Source of the DNA: Trema orientale
Taxonomy: Eukaryota > Streptophyta > Magnoliopsida > Rosales > Cannabaceae
DNA: 64,000 bases
Reading direction: 5' to 3'
Assembly: GCA_002914845.1 (NCBI GenBank)
Contig: JXTC01000176.1
Coordinates: forward strand, 271,368-335,367
A program made the position numbers and the translations under genes. The notes under the pieces are model-generated. The model saw only the letters and a program-made list of their open reading frames with translations, was not told where the DNA came from and did not search any database. This document shows positions 37,507-49,205 of the stretch, one piece after another. Each line of letters starts with the position of its first letter. The stretch's first letter is position 1.

Positions 37507-37540
37507 TAAAAAAAGAATTGAAAAATCTCGGATGGTTTAA

Positions 37541-37815
37541 TTTTTGAGAAAATTAGGTGGATGACCAATATTTTAAATTTGATTAAGTAGATGTCTATTT
37601 TTTAAATTTTATAGCTAAATATCCAAGTATATACATTTTTACACTTGGTAGATAAGTATATCTACCTATTTCAGTTAATATACTGAGTATATAAATTTTA
37701 TGTTTGATATATTATATTTTACCCTTGGTATACAAATATATATATTGTACATTTTGCTATAACATTTGAAAAACGGATATTTATTTAAATTGGGCCCAAA
37801 ATTTGGTCATTTTGC
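37541..37815 (+). repeat. Dispersed repeat, sister of 25240-25505
   Basis: Matches the nested repeat at 25240-25505 in opposite orientation (TGACCAATATTTTAAATTT, AGTAGATGTC, ATAGCTAAATATCCA, TCAAATGTTATA-type blocks). Noncoding; probably a MITE of unassigned class. Confidence 0.65.
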
Positions 37816-38138
37816 TGTAAGACCCTTAATTTCTTTTTCTTTTTTTTTGAAAAAATTACAGATTTATTTAGAAAAGACTACTATTGAAAGTTTATCTAGC
37901 AAAATACCACTTTTACTAGTTGAGGTAATTAGTCAAATAGGGATGGCAATATGACCCACGATTTGAGTATCCGTGGTTTCCGATCTGTGTGGGGAAAAGA
38001 AAAACGTACAATTAAAGAAAACAATCGATGTGAGAAATAATCACACCGCAAATATGAGGGTATGGTCTAGGAACAATATTGACCTATCCCGCCATGATAA
38101 AGATATACTAAATTATTATATATATGAATAATATTATG
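37816..38138. other. Intergenic, possible partial hAT end
   Basis: AGGGATGGCAATATGACCCA at 37940-37959 resembles a hAT-type end, but no matching inverted end or duplication was found. Otherwise unassigned. Confidence 0.35.
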
Positions 38139-38317
38139 CATCCCAAAATTGTACCAAATTTTTAATACTAACACACGTGGCATATGAGTTGTCATCATTT
38201 AATTGGTGCATGTGATTAATTTATTTATCGTAAGTTCTAATATACTAATTATAAAATGACAACTAAATATTACACATATTGGTATTAAAAATTTGGTACA
38301 AATCTCGTGATACCTAG
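38139..38317. mobile_element. Short foldback MITE
   Basis: TTGTACCAAATTTTTAATAC at the left recurs inverted at the right (GTATTAAAAATTTGGTACAA), followed inward by GTTGTCAT / ATGACAAC. About 180 bp; the exact ends are uncertain. Confidence 0.6.
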
Positions 38318-38670
38318 TATCATATACATATGCATATATGTACATATATAATTTTATACTACTCATATATCTATATATATATTTTAAAAGATAATGAGTT
38401 TAGAGACTTATATGTGTATATATAATAAAGTTAGAGTTTGAAAACCGCGTAATATATTATTATGTTTGATGTTGTGTCGACTATGACAAAATAATTGTGG
38501 TTACTTAGTATTAATATACTACAATTTTCTTATTTTGTCATTAATAATTGGTAATAGATAATTATGATTTTTCTTATGATCCGTTGGTTAATCCCTGCAC
38601 CTTTCGTGTGTATAAAATAATGGTTAATAAAATAAGTATAGTACCACGATTAACTTTTATTAGATAAGGA

Positions 38671-39097
38671 TAGGGGTGTAAATGGAGCGAGGTGGGGCCC
38701 AGGAATGCCTTCCCCGTCCTTGTTCGTGCCCCCACATTCTTCTCCCATCCCCTGTAAAAGGGGGCGATGCAAAAGGGAGCGAGGGCAGGGGTAAGGAAAG
38801 GGTCCCCATTGAGAAAACTGCCATATAGGGAAAAAAAAAGAAAAAAAAAACTTATATTAATAATATAATATTTATTATTCTATTATACTAATACTATAAT
38901 ATTGTATTAATTATATGTACAGTTGTTTTAAATTATCATTAATTATGTACTTATAATAATTATTAATTATAAAAACATATAGTAAATAAAATATATGAGT
39001 ATATGGGGTGGGGAGTCCTCTCCCGTCTCCGATTATCATCCCTGAACCCACTCCATTAGGGGCAGGTCCCAACCCCATAGGGAAATTGACATCCCTA
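38671..39097. mobile_element. hAT-like MITE with G/C-rich ends
   Basis: The left end TAGGGGTGTAAATGG and inverted right end TAGGGATGTCAATTTCC pair over most positions. GGGG/CCCC-rich subterminal DNA brackets an AT-rich centre. Flanks GATAAGGA and TATAAAGA agree at six of eight positions. Confidence 0.65.
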
Positions 39098-42045
39098 TAT
39101 AAAGATAGTAATGAAAATCTATCTCATATTTGCCATTTTGCCACTTTTATAGTCAAGTTATTTTTTCAAAACCTAAAATTTCAAAGATACTTGAGGTAAC
39201 CAATGAGATTACTTGGGTAACCAAATTTTTGTAAAAAAATCAAGCTGCCACCTGGAATTTTTTAATTTTCTAGACTCTGTACTTGTAGTTTTGTTAGAAC
39301 GCTAAAAGAATAAAGATAATGAGGCTAATAGCAGTGTTAAAAGATTATATTACATTCATAGTAATTTTTGGCCTTCCCCCACATTTTTTCATGAAAACTG
39401 CTATAAAATTACATATATATTTTTTAAAGAACTGCCATCCATGAAAGAAGTCCGTTTTTAATCTTAAAATCAAAACTTGTAATAGGTAGATTATAAGACT
39501 ATAAAAAATAAAAGTACACTAAACTGAGTAGCTTTTGTTAAAGCTATACAAAAACTTCAGTATAACTGGGTACTTAATTACTCTTTACTTAATTACTCTT
39601 TATACTAAATTAAAAGGAACGAACTTAAAATAATCATTTATGTTAACTAGAAAAGGACCCCCTAAATAAATTCCTTTTCTTACTTAAAATAAAATAAAAA
39701 AGCCAAAATTGAAAAAGAAAATATTTTGATGATTTTTGAAGCATTTTCTTTCTTTATCCCCATCTCAAGACCAGGTTGTTCATGTAATGTTAGGTTTGGC
39801 AATAAAAAGGAAATTTATTAACGATAAATCCCAATCAATCCAAGCAAAGAAATTAAATAACTAAAAAACCTATAAAATAAATTAACTAGCCATAATCTCA
39901 ATTTTACATATCTAGCTTTCAATACCAGAAAACAAATCATCTCCACTCCCACCCCTTCCCTTGGCCTGTAGCAAAAATCTCATTTTTATCTGAAAACCAA
40001 ATAAAGTAAATCACAAGAATCCATGATGAGAGCAAAAATCTTATCTTCTTCTAGCACGAGAAAGAGCAGCAATAAACTCTCTAGCAAGACGAGGATTCGT
40101 AAACAAGACTAGCACTAGAACAACACTGGTAGATTGAAGATAAAGAAGAATGAAGAGAACATTTTAGGGAGCAAGTAATTTGAGTCGGAATAGAATAGTC
40201 TCTCAATTAGTTTTGTTTAGGAATTCTTATTCATATAAGTAATTGAATCACAATTACTTTCAGAATAGACTTTCAAAAGTTAGAAATCAAACCAAACAAT
40301 AAAATATGCTATATCTAGAAAAGAAGATTTTATTCCAAAGCGCATTAACTTCAATGAAATTCCACCTTAGTTTTAAGTCCCGATACATAAGTTGATCTGT
40401 AGGAAACTAGAAGGCTAGAGCCTATTTTAAATAGCCTATTTAGAAACTAGTATATTCAATATTACTATTGTGAATTTTTTTTTTTTTGAGTTATGAACTT
40501 ATTTTAAAGACTAGATTATACTTTATCGAGTATAACTCGACATTGCTCAACAATATTATTGAGTCAAGACTCTGTGACTCGACAATAATCGACAAATACA
40601 TCGAGTCACTCGACACATTGGGTAAAAAGATAATATAATACTTGCTCATGACTACGCTAATTATTGCTTAAAATAATATGTCTCTTGCTAAAATTGGAAT
40701 CAAATATAAAGATGAGATTATATATACATACATCGTAGCCCATTATAGTTTTCCCGAATTTGTGCACTCCAGATTGAACAAAAAATATAGAATCATAGGG
40801 TGATATTATGGGGAAAAAAAAAAACATAATACATAAATAAAAATGGTGAATAATAGGGTAAGATATCAAAACTAAAAATTATATAAGAAGTTTATATTTA
40901 TCAACGGAGGGGTGCTTTGGTTAGTCTTGCTTTTCATTGAGGTTAGGCTCACCCCAATAGAAGGTGGGAATGTGTCAGAACTCAGATGGTAACATTTTCG
41001 CTGTGAATCCTCATATTTTTACTTTATTTCACTGATTTTGACAATGTGATACTAGAAAAAGTGAACTAACTAATAGCGAATACGTTTTAATTACATTTTG
41101 TTTGGTGGAATATATATATTAAACTAAAGCGATAATTTTCTATATAATTAAGTAACATAATATGATAGAAGGACCAAAATAATATAAAATGAACATTTCA
41201 TTGATGTAATGTTTCACCACGAAATAAAGTAACACAATGCCTGGTGAATCAACATGTTCTAACACGTGTTCTTTGGTAAGTACGTATTTCATATCCGTTA
41301 CAGCCCAATCGGCTAAGTAAGGTCTAACAACACACGACATGTGGATTTGATTCACCCTTAGTAATGATAGGATTGGTCTATCATCTCTCATACTAGTGAA
41401 TCGAGTCTCAAACATTGGAGCAAGAGAGTACTGGCTCACTGCTGTGGATGTAGGTGTTCCCATGAAATGAACTGGTGCCACATATTGCTAGGATACTGGC
41501 TGGAGTTGGTCTTGCCGTAGTGTTCTACGAGAGTTCCAGCTCGATGAGTCACCCATTCCCTCTGTATGTCCACGCGCCACGCCATCTACTTGTGAATACA
41601 AAAACCTGCCCACCATAATCAAGTAAGAGTTTAAACATTCACTAAGCTTCCTTTCAATTATCCCATATTATAATAAGGAAGACATATTGCTTGTTGATGG
41701 CCACGATTCCAACATGGCTCTCTGACCTTTTTCCCCCCTGGATAGCTCGATTTATGTGCATCTTAATCATGGCCACTAATCGATCGGTCACCCTGGTTAG
41801 TGACATTCATTCAGTTGTCCTGCTCAAGTAGATGAGACAGTTCCCACTTGAAGCATGCTTCAAGTCTAGCTTTGAGACATCTATTACTGCAACCAGAACC
41901 TTCATTTCTTATTGGTGCAATTCCATGCTAGCGAGTTTCATGTCGGCTTACGGAACAATCACATCAATATACGCAGAAATCTAAATTTGAACTAGAATGT
42001 GATAACGAACCTGGACTAACCCAGATAGAGGAAAGAGAAACTGGC
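39098..42045. other. Intergenic, nothing firmly recognised
   Basis: No gene supported. 40490-40620 has many TCGA/ACTCGA words. 41170-42045 has higher-complexity DNA with one minus-strand frame (41140-41481) that matches no family I recognise and may be part of a decayed retroelement with the relic at 42046. Confidence 0.4.
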
Positions 42046-42260
42046 CCAACTCTCATCCCAATTAGACGTTAAGAATGTCTTCCTTCACGAAGATCTCAAA
42101 GAAGACGTCGAGGCCAACCTCCCAATTATGAAGACTCTATTCAACTATTTGTGTAAGCTTTCAAAGGCTCTCTATAGTCTTAACTACCCAGATCTAAAGA
42201 ATTTGCCAAAGAGCCTTTTTCTAACTAGGAGAGTCAGCAAGCTACCAGAAGCGAAGCTTC
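42046..42260 (+). pseudogene. Relic of a copia-type reverse transcriptase
   Basis: The frame from about 42060 reads LDVKNVFLHEDLKEDVE and then LCKLSKALYSL, matching the conserved QLDVKNAFLxG..LxKALYGL blocks of Ty1/copia RT. Homology is lost after about 42180; the rest of the element is not recognisable. Confidence 0.6.
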
Positions 42261-42423
42261 TGGCCCCCTTTTGAATTCCCAATTCCTCCTTTTCATTCTA
42301 CTTAGGTGGAGCAATCCAAACTCTCGATAGAATATACAAGAGGTTTTTCGTCCGGTATAGACACTTCAACGAACTCATGTGGATACTCCTCAGCCAGAGG
42401 ACAATCTCTCAAATACACATTAG

Positions 42424-42642
42424 NNNNNNNNNNNNNNNNNNNNNNNNNNNNNNNNNNNNNNNNNNNNNNNNNNNNNNNNNNNNNNNNNNNNNNNNNNNNN
42501 NNNNNNNNNNNNNNNNNNNNNNNNNNNNNNNNNNNNNNNNNNNNNNNNNNNNNNNNNNNNNNNNNNNNNNNNNNNNNNNNNNNNNNNNNNNNNNNNNNNN
42601 NNNNNNNNNNNNNNNNNNNNNNNNNNNNNNNNNNNNNNNNNN
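42424..42642. other. Assembly gap, 219 Ns
   Basis: A run of undetermined bases. Frames spanning it are meaningless. Confidence 0.99.
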
Positions 42643-43543
42643 TGTATGCACTGGTGACACATATAAAATCAAATCCTTTCAATAGAATGAATGATAGGCA
42701 AAGATTGTCCCAAACCTTCAATCATGCTCACAAGATTCCAAATTTAATGAGGAAAATAACTTATTAAATTGGTATATTTTAAAGATATCTTAGACACCTC
42801 CTTAAAATTTAAATATATTCTTAATATACCTCTCTTTAATATTACTTATTCTAAAATTAGACATTAATAAAAAAATCTAATAAATTTTCTTTTCTCACCC
42901 ACTAGTTATAGAATCTCAAATTATTTATCTTATTCTTCAACCTTTCTTCTTCTTGATAAAAACTCACTCTAATATCTAGATATTTTAATATATTATTTTT
43001 AGTTAAAAGAACAGATAGAACAATTTTAGAATTCAAAATTAGCAATCAATTTTCATTATTTTCTCCTCAAAAAGGCTAGGATTCTTGAGTTATTTTAAAG
43101 TTCTTGAGTTATTTTTCATAAACATTAAACTAAAGCTTTAGGTAGAGAGAGAGGGAGAGAGAAAGAGAGTCAATTAATCAAAATCATTGGGATTTAAATT
43201 AAAAGCACAATATATTAATATATAATTTCAAAAACTTAATCTAACTAAAAGGATTTTAACTTTTTTCAAGGATTTTTCTTTTAATTTTAAGAATGATAGA
43301 TTTTATCAAAGATGTTCAAAAGGGTGTGTTAAGAACTAATATTATAATTAAGAACAAAAATTCTAGTTGTTTGATATTTATTCTGTCCATTTATGTCATT
43401 TCGTAAATATTTATTTTTATTATAAATTGATTTTTATATAAAGGGTAGGAAGAGAACAAAAAAGGTGGTAATAGAGCCACCATTTACTAAATTATCATTG
43501 TAAAATGAGTTTCTTTACAAAATAGACCATTTTAAAATTAAAT
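42643..43543. other. Intergenic, nothing recognised
   Basis: AT-rich DNA with a short GA-rich stretch near 43146-43170. No coding character. Confidence 0.45.
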
Positions 43544-43904
43544 GACCTCGTTTGGTTCATCCATTTGAATGAGTGTATTTAAATAAAAATTGTATAATGA
43601 GTTATAATTGAAATGTGAGATATTTTGACTGAAATAAAATGAAATAGGTTGTAATTAGAATAAGAGACACTAAAATAGATTATTTGAAAATAAACCTTAG
43701 CCTCCATTCTCATTCTAAGAATAAAAAATCTATCTCAATGATTTTTTGGAAGAATGCATCATTTGAATGAAAAAACTGAATTGTTGAAACAAACACACAT
43801 TCCAACGGACCATTTGAATAGAAAAATTAGAATTGTTGAAGCAAACACTCATTTTAATGGGTAACCCATTTGAATGAGATAGAATTGGTGAACTAAACAT
43901 GCCC
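43544..43904. mobile_element. MITE with CATTTGAATGAG-type internal motifs
   Basis: The left end GACCTCGTTTGGTTCATCC pairs loosely with the inverted right end GGGCATGTTTAGTTCACCA. AAT flanks both ends (43541-43543; 43905-43907). CATTTGAATGA words recur near both ends in the interior. A Harbinger-like type is inference. Confidence 0.55.
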
Positions 43905-44239
43905 AATGATTTTTAATATGAAGTTTACAAAATATTTTTTTACTAAAAATGCTCGATCATACAAAAACGCAATTTTGCAAAGAGTTATTCCTCTTTTTTT
44001 TTTTTTGGGGGGGGGGGGGGGTTGAGAAAGGGTTAAATACTTAGAAGCCAGCGTACCCATTAAACTTAGGCCTTTTAAAGTGCTTTTAAGCCAATACAAT
44101 AACCCTGCCTGTCACTTTGAAGTAACTCGAACTCCTACCCCTTTGGCCTTTTGATGGTAGTTTTCCATTTTTTAAGAGATGGGTGCATGACATTCACGTA
44201 CTTTGACAAATAATTGAATAGAAATCACAATGTCATATG

Positions 44240-44839
44240 TAGATGTGGCAAAACGGACCGGGCCAAATGGGTCCGCTCGCGGCCCGTCATTGTGGCATGC
44301 GGGCCGGCCTGCATTAGTACGGGCCGTGACTCAACCCGCCCCGCCAATTTGGCCCGTACGGGCTGGCCTGGCCCGACCTGTTAAAATATATATTTTTTAA
44401 ATTTTTTTAAAAAGTTTTTAAATAAATTTAAATATAAAACTTTTTCTAATACTTATAAATATACATTCTCTCACTTTGTTTTTCACACTTTCAAATTTCA
44501 ATCTAATTCTAAACAATTTTCTTAAGATTTTTATTTTAAACTTTTTTTTTATCAACTTATATACTCTTAACTTATTTAATTATTTATAAATTTTTATCAA
44601 ATACGAAAAAACCATAACATGTTATTTATATATTTTCATAAATTTTATTTTTAAATTTCTAATAATTTTAACTAATTATACAAATAATAAACTTATTTTT
44701 AAATTTTTTTTACAATTTGGGCCGTGGACGGCCCGGGCCGGCTCGGCCTGTATTGGCCCGTCAAAAAGTCCGGCCCGTCAAAAAACCCGGCGGGCCAACG
44801 GGACCGGGCCGGCCCGGCCCGTCCATTTTGCCACCTCTA
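44240..44839. mobile_element. hAT-like MITE, GC-rich ends, exact 8-bp duplication
   Basis: The termini TAGATGTGGCAAAACGG and inverted TAGAGGTGGCAAAATGG match at 15 of 17 positions. GTCATATG occurs exactly on both sides (44232-44239; 44840-44847). The outer ~120 bp on each side are packed with GGGCC/GGCCC words; the 44390-44710 centre is very AT-rich. Noncoding. Confidence 0.9.
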
Positions 44840-44847
44840 GTCATATG

Positions 44848-45710
44848 TCATTCTCATTCTACTTTTAAGTAAATATACCATAAGGTATAAACTCTACAGT
44901 AAAAGGGAAAAAAAAAGACTTGACTAGGAATTTGGACTAAAATAATATGTTTTGAAAAATAATTTTTCTAGTAGTGTGCTATACTGTTATTTGTAACTAT
45001 TAATTGGTAAAAAAAAGTTATAATGGGGATATGATCTTGCTCGTGTGGGTAATGAAATTATTCGCGAGCCTAATAAATAGAGTGGTGAGCTAGTTACAGC
45101 TTGTGAAGTGTGGAAGAAAATTAATTTGAATTTCCAACAATGGATATTTTGTAATCTAACAATTACTTCCTCTTCCTCTTTCTTTCATTAATTATAATTG
45201 AATTTTGAATTGAAATTAAACTCAGCTCAATCTTTTACTAAAAGATTGAACCGAATACGAAGATACTATTGTATAGATTTTTGATAGATCCATAATTAAA
45301 ACACAAGATCTTAAATATAAAAATATATAAAAGAAAATATAAGACAAAAGAACTTAAATCCTTCTATTGTTTGTTGTGTTGGATTTATAGATTTATAATT
45401 AATTCTTATTTATTTACTTATTTATATTTTTATAAAAGAAATCATAACTTTATGATCGCAGTGTAACCCGTCACACAACATAATAACACTAATAATAAAA
45501 AAGCTATTTTTTCAAGACACTCGTTAAAAAATTCATTTCATTTCAATTACTGCCAATCCATATCAAAGTATAAAAAAATAAAAAATAACAAATAAAAAAT
45601 AAAAATCCTCGGGCTGTTTAGGTAAACTTAGCACCAGGGTAGGGTGTACGTCTTCCCCTGCCACACCATTACTGTCTTCTCCTTCACAAAATCAAACCCG
45701 GGATAAACTA
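44848..45710. other. Intergenic region upstream of exportin-T
   Basis: AT-rich with no gene. The GC-richer stretch at 45605-45680 directly precedes the proposed core promoter. Confidence 0.45.
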
Positions 45711-45713
45711 AAA

Positions 45714-45776
45714 CTATAAATCAGACCCACTCCAAACAAACCCTAGGGTTTACTCTCCAACACACAAAAACCCTAG
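45714..45776 (+). promoter_or_regulatory. Exportin-T core promoter: TATA-like box and two telo-boxes
   Basis: CTATAAAT at 45714-45721 is the best TATA candidate. AAACCCTAG occurs at 45738-45746 and 45768-45776; the first lies in the perfect 14-bp palindrome AAACCCTAGGGTTT (45738-45751). Telo-boxes near the start site are known in plant genes of the translation machinery. The start site itself is inferred to lie near 45745-45755. Confidence 0.5.
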
Positions 45777-45857
45777 TACTTCTAATCACATTCTATTGGG
45801 TTAGAGATCGATAAGATTTCCCAATTGATCTGATCCTAAATAAAGATTGAAACTAAG

Positions 45858-46067
45858 GTAAGCCCTCTCAATTTCTCCCTCACCTTATATACCATTGGGT
45901 TCAATCTGAAAAACCCATTTAGAACTCTCCGCCTGGAAATCTCAGATTGAAAAAGTATCATAATTTTCTCGGAAAACAATACTTAATCAGAGCAAGAAAG
46001 TTTTGAGAATATAAAGGAGTGTTTTTTTTGGGATTTGGGATTTAAAGGGCCTTTTTTTTCCCCTAAG
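45858..46067 (+). other. Probable 5' UTR intron of exportin-T
   Basis: The donor AAG|GTAAGC at 45857/45858 and a pyrimidine-rich acceptor CCCCTAAG|CTCC at 46067/46068 bracket 210 bp just upstream of the ATG (46072). Splice quality is good, but no transcript evidence is available. Confidence 0.55.
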
Positions 46068-46071
46068 CTCC

Positions 46072-49000
46072 ATGGATGATCTTGATAAGGCAATACTCAT
46101 ACTTTTTGATGAATCGGGGGCAGTCGGTTCGGATTTGAAACTGAAGGCAAAGGAATATTGCGATAAAATTAAGGAACAAGCTGCAATCTATAGAATTTGT
46201 ATCGAAAGGTTATGCTTTTCTAACCTGGTTCAGGTCCAGTTTTGGTGTTTACAGACTCTTCATGATGTTATTCGAGTTGGGTATTCGGCGATGAGTCCGG
46301 ACGAGAGGTATTTGATTAGAAAATCGGTGTTTTCCATTGCGTGCTTCGACGGTCTTGATGATCGCAATGTCGTTAGGGTGTTGGAGGGTCCTGCATTTAT
46401 AAAGAACAAGCTTGCTCAGGTTTTGGTGACTCTGATATATTCCGAGTACCCTTTAGTTTGGTCATCTTTGTTTGTCGACTTTTTGCCTCATTTGAGCAAA
46501 GGAGCAGCTGTAATTGATATGTTTTGTCGAGTATTGAATGCATTGGATGTTGAATTAATCAGTTTGGACTACCCACGAACGCCTGAGGAATTGACTGTTG
46601 GAGGCCGGGTGAAGGATGAGATGAGGCAGCATTGTGTATCCCAGATAGTCAGAGCTTGGTTTGATATAATATCTATGTATAGAAATTCAGATCAAGAACT
46701 TTGTACTAGCGTATTAGAATCCATGAGGAGATACGTTTCTTGGATTGACATTGGCTTAATTGTGAATGACGTTTTTATTTCGTTGTTGTTCGAGTTGGTT
46801 TTGGTTGATGGACTGTCTGAACAACTTCGTGGTGCTGCAGCTGGGTGTTTGTTGGCAGTTGTTTCTAAGCGAATGGATCATCAAACAAAATTATCTCTTT
46901 TGCAAAGTCTTCGTATAAGTCGGGTTTTTGGCCTGGTAAACAAAGATGGTGATTCCGACTTAATATCTAGCTTAGCCGCACTTCTTACAGGGTATGCAGT
47001 GGAGGTTTTAGAGTGCTTTAAACGGTTGAATTCTGAGGACTCTAAGGGTATATCGATGGAGCTTTTGGATGAGGTTTTGCCCTCTGTTTTTTATGTAATG
47101 CAGCATTGTGAGTTAGATACGACATTTAATATCGTTCAGTTTCTTTCTGGTTATGTTGCCACAATGAAGAGTCTGTCTCCTTTGAGGGAGAAACAGCTGC
47201 TTCATGTGGGTCAGATATTGGAAGTGATTCGTTCCCAGATACTCTATGATCCAATGTACCGTGATAATCTTGATGTGTTGGATAAGATTGGGAGAGAGGA
47301 AGAAGATAGGATGGTGGAGTTTAGAAAGGATTTGTTTGTGCTGTTACGTTGTGTAGGTCGTGTAGCTCCTGATGTTGCTCATCTATTTATCCAAAATTCA
47401 TTAGTTAGTGCTGTTGCGTCTCCATCAGACAGGAATGTAGAAGAGGTGGAAGCTGCTCTTTCTCTTCTCTATGCATTTGGTGAGTCTATGAGTGAGGAGG
47501 CTATGAGAACTGGAAGTGGACTCTTGAGTGAGTTGGTGCCGATGCTTTTATCGACAAGGCTTTCTTGTCATTCGAACAGGCTGGTGGCACTCGTGTATTT
47601 GGAAACAATAACAAGATATTTGAAGTTTGTTCAGGAAAATACACAATATATTCCTTTGGTGTTGAGTGCTTTTCTTGATGAAAGAGGTATACACCACCCA
47701 AGTATCAACGTGAGTCGAAGGGCGAGTTATCTATTCATGAGGGTTGTGAAATTGCTGAAAGTGAAGCTTGTCCCTTTCATAGAGAGAATTTTGCAGGTAG
47801 GTGAAATGAACCATCTGGTTCTCTTCCGCCTCCTCAGATATCTCTTAATGTGTACCCCAACTACGATGCACCTCACATAAATTTTCCTCGTTATTTTCCC
47901 TTCTCATTTAGACAGGATGGCTTAATGTATCTGTCATTTTCCTTCTTTTTCTATATCGTTTTGAATCTTTGATGACGGTGTTTTCAGAGCTTACAAGACA
48001 CGGTTGCGCGCTTTACAAGTATGAATTGCACATCAAAAGAACTTTTGGGATCTGAAGATGGCAGTCACATTTTTGAGGTATTCATTTAATATGCGTAATA
48101 GTGAGCTTGCACGTCGGTGTTTATGCATTTGTTCAGTTTGTGGAAATATAATTTGTTAATGCTAAGGGTGGTCTAATTTGTGAACCTATTCACAGGCGAT
48201 TGGTTTATTAATTGGGATGGAAGATGTGCCACCGGCTAAGCAATCTGATTATCTTTCTTCTTTGCTCACTCCTCTTTGCCAACAGGTTACGGTTATTTGC
48301 AGTCAGGAAGTTTATAATATCTTCGGAACCTCCAATTTTAGTTTTCTTAAATTCTCAGATAAAAGGTTTCGTATGGTTTCCTACTTAGCTTGGTTTTTTC
48401 TTATTTTAAAAAAAATCCAGGTAGAGGCATTGATCATGAATGCCAAAGTACTGACTCCGGAAGAGACACCTGTAAAAGTTACTAATGTGCAACAGATAAT
48501 CATAGCAATTAATTCTCTCAGCAAGGTTTCTTTCTGTTCATGCTTTTGCTGCAATTAACTCTTTTATATCTTTTCTAGGATAGTATTTGTTAAATGTGTT
48601 CACCAGTGTTCTTATTTAAAGCAATAGAGTTACTTTCATTCTGTCACTTACTGATGTAAATTTAGGTACTTGTATAGTTTTTGTAAAAAGTAAAATTACA
48701 ATGTTTGGGTTATTACTTGAACTGCCTTCTCACGTTGTCTGACTCTACATGCAATCCAGGGTTTCAGTGAACGTCTTGTAACTGCTAGCCGCCCTGCAAT
48801 CGGTCTCATGTTTAAGCAGGTTGGTGTTTAAGATCATTTGATACACCTTTCTTTTTTTGTTTTTTTTTTCCCCCTCCCTTTATTGCCCCCCCTCTCACTT
48901 TCAAAAGTAAAAAAAAAAAAAAAAAAAAAAAGGAAAAGAAAAATGCGTATGCATACGTAAAAGATAATAATAAAAAGCCGAAGAAACTAGTGTCGTGCCG

Positions 49001-49172
49001 TTCATGAACTTCATGGTTACAAACCACAACTCTTGGGTATATATGTATGTATACATGTTCTTTCTGGGTTATTGAAAGAGGCTATATTTGCTCAAGACCT
49101 TCGGTTGATTAAATCCCCAATGGAGATTCTCTATCCTAGTCTAGATTGGGGGTTGTACTGGGGTTCTCTCTC

Positions 49173-49205
<33 letters not shown>

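Noticed and set aside
42302-42767. Long frames on both strands
   Set aside because: They consist mostly of undetermined bases across the 219-N gap.
47501-47701. Minus-strand frame inside exportin-T exon 1
   Set aside because: Shadow of the real plus-strand coding frame.
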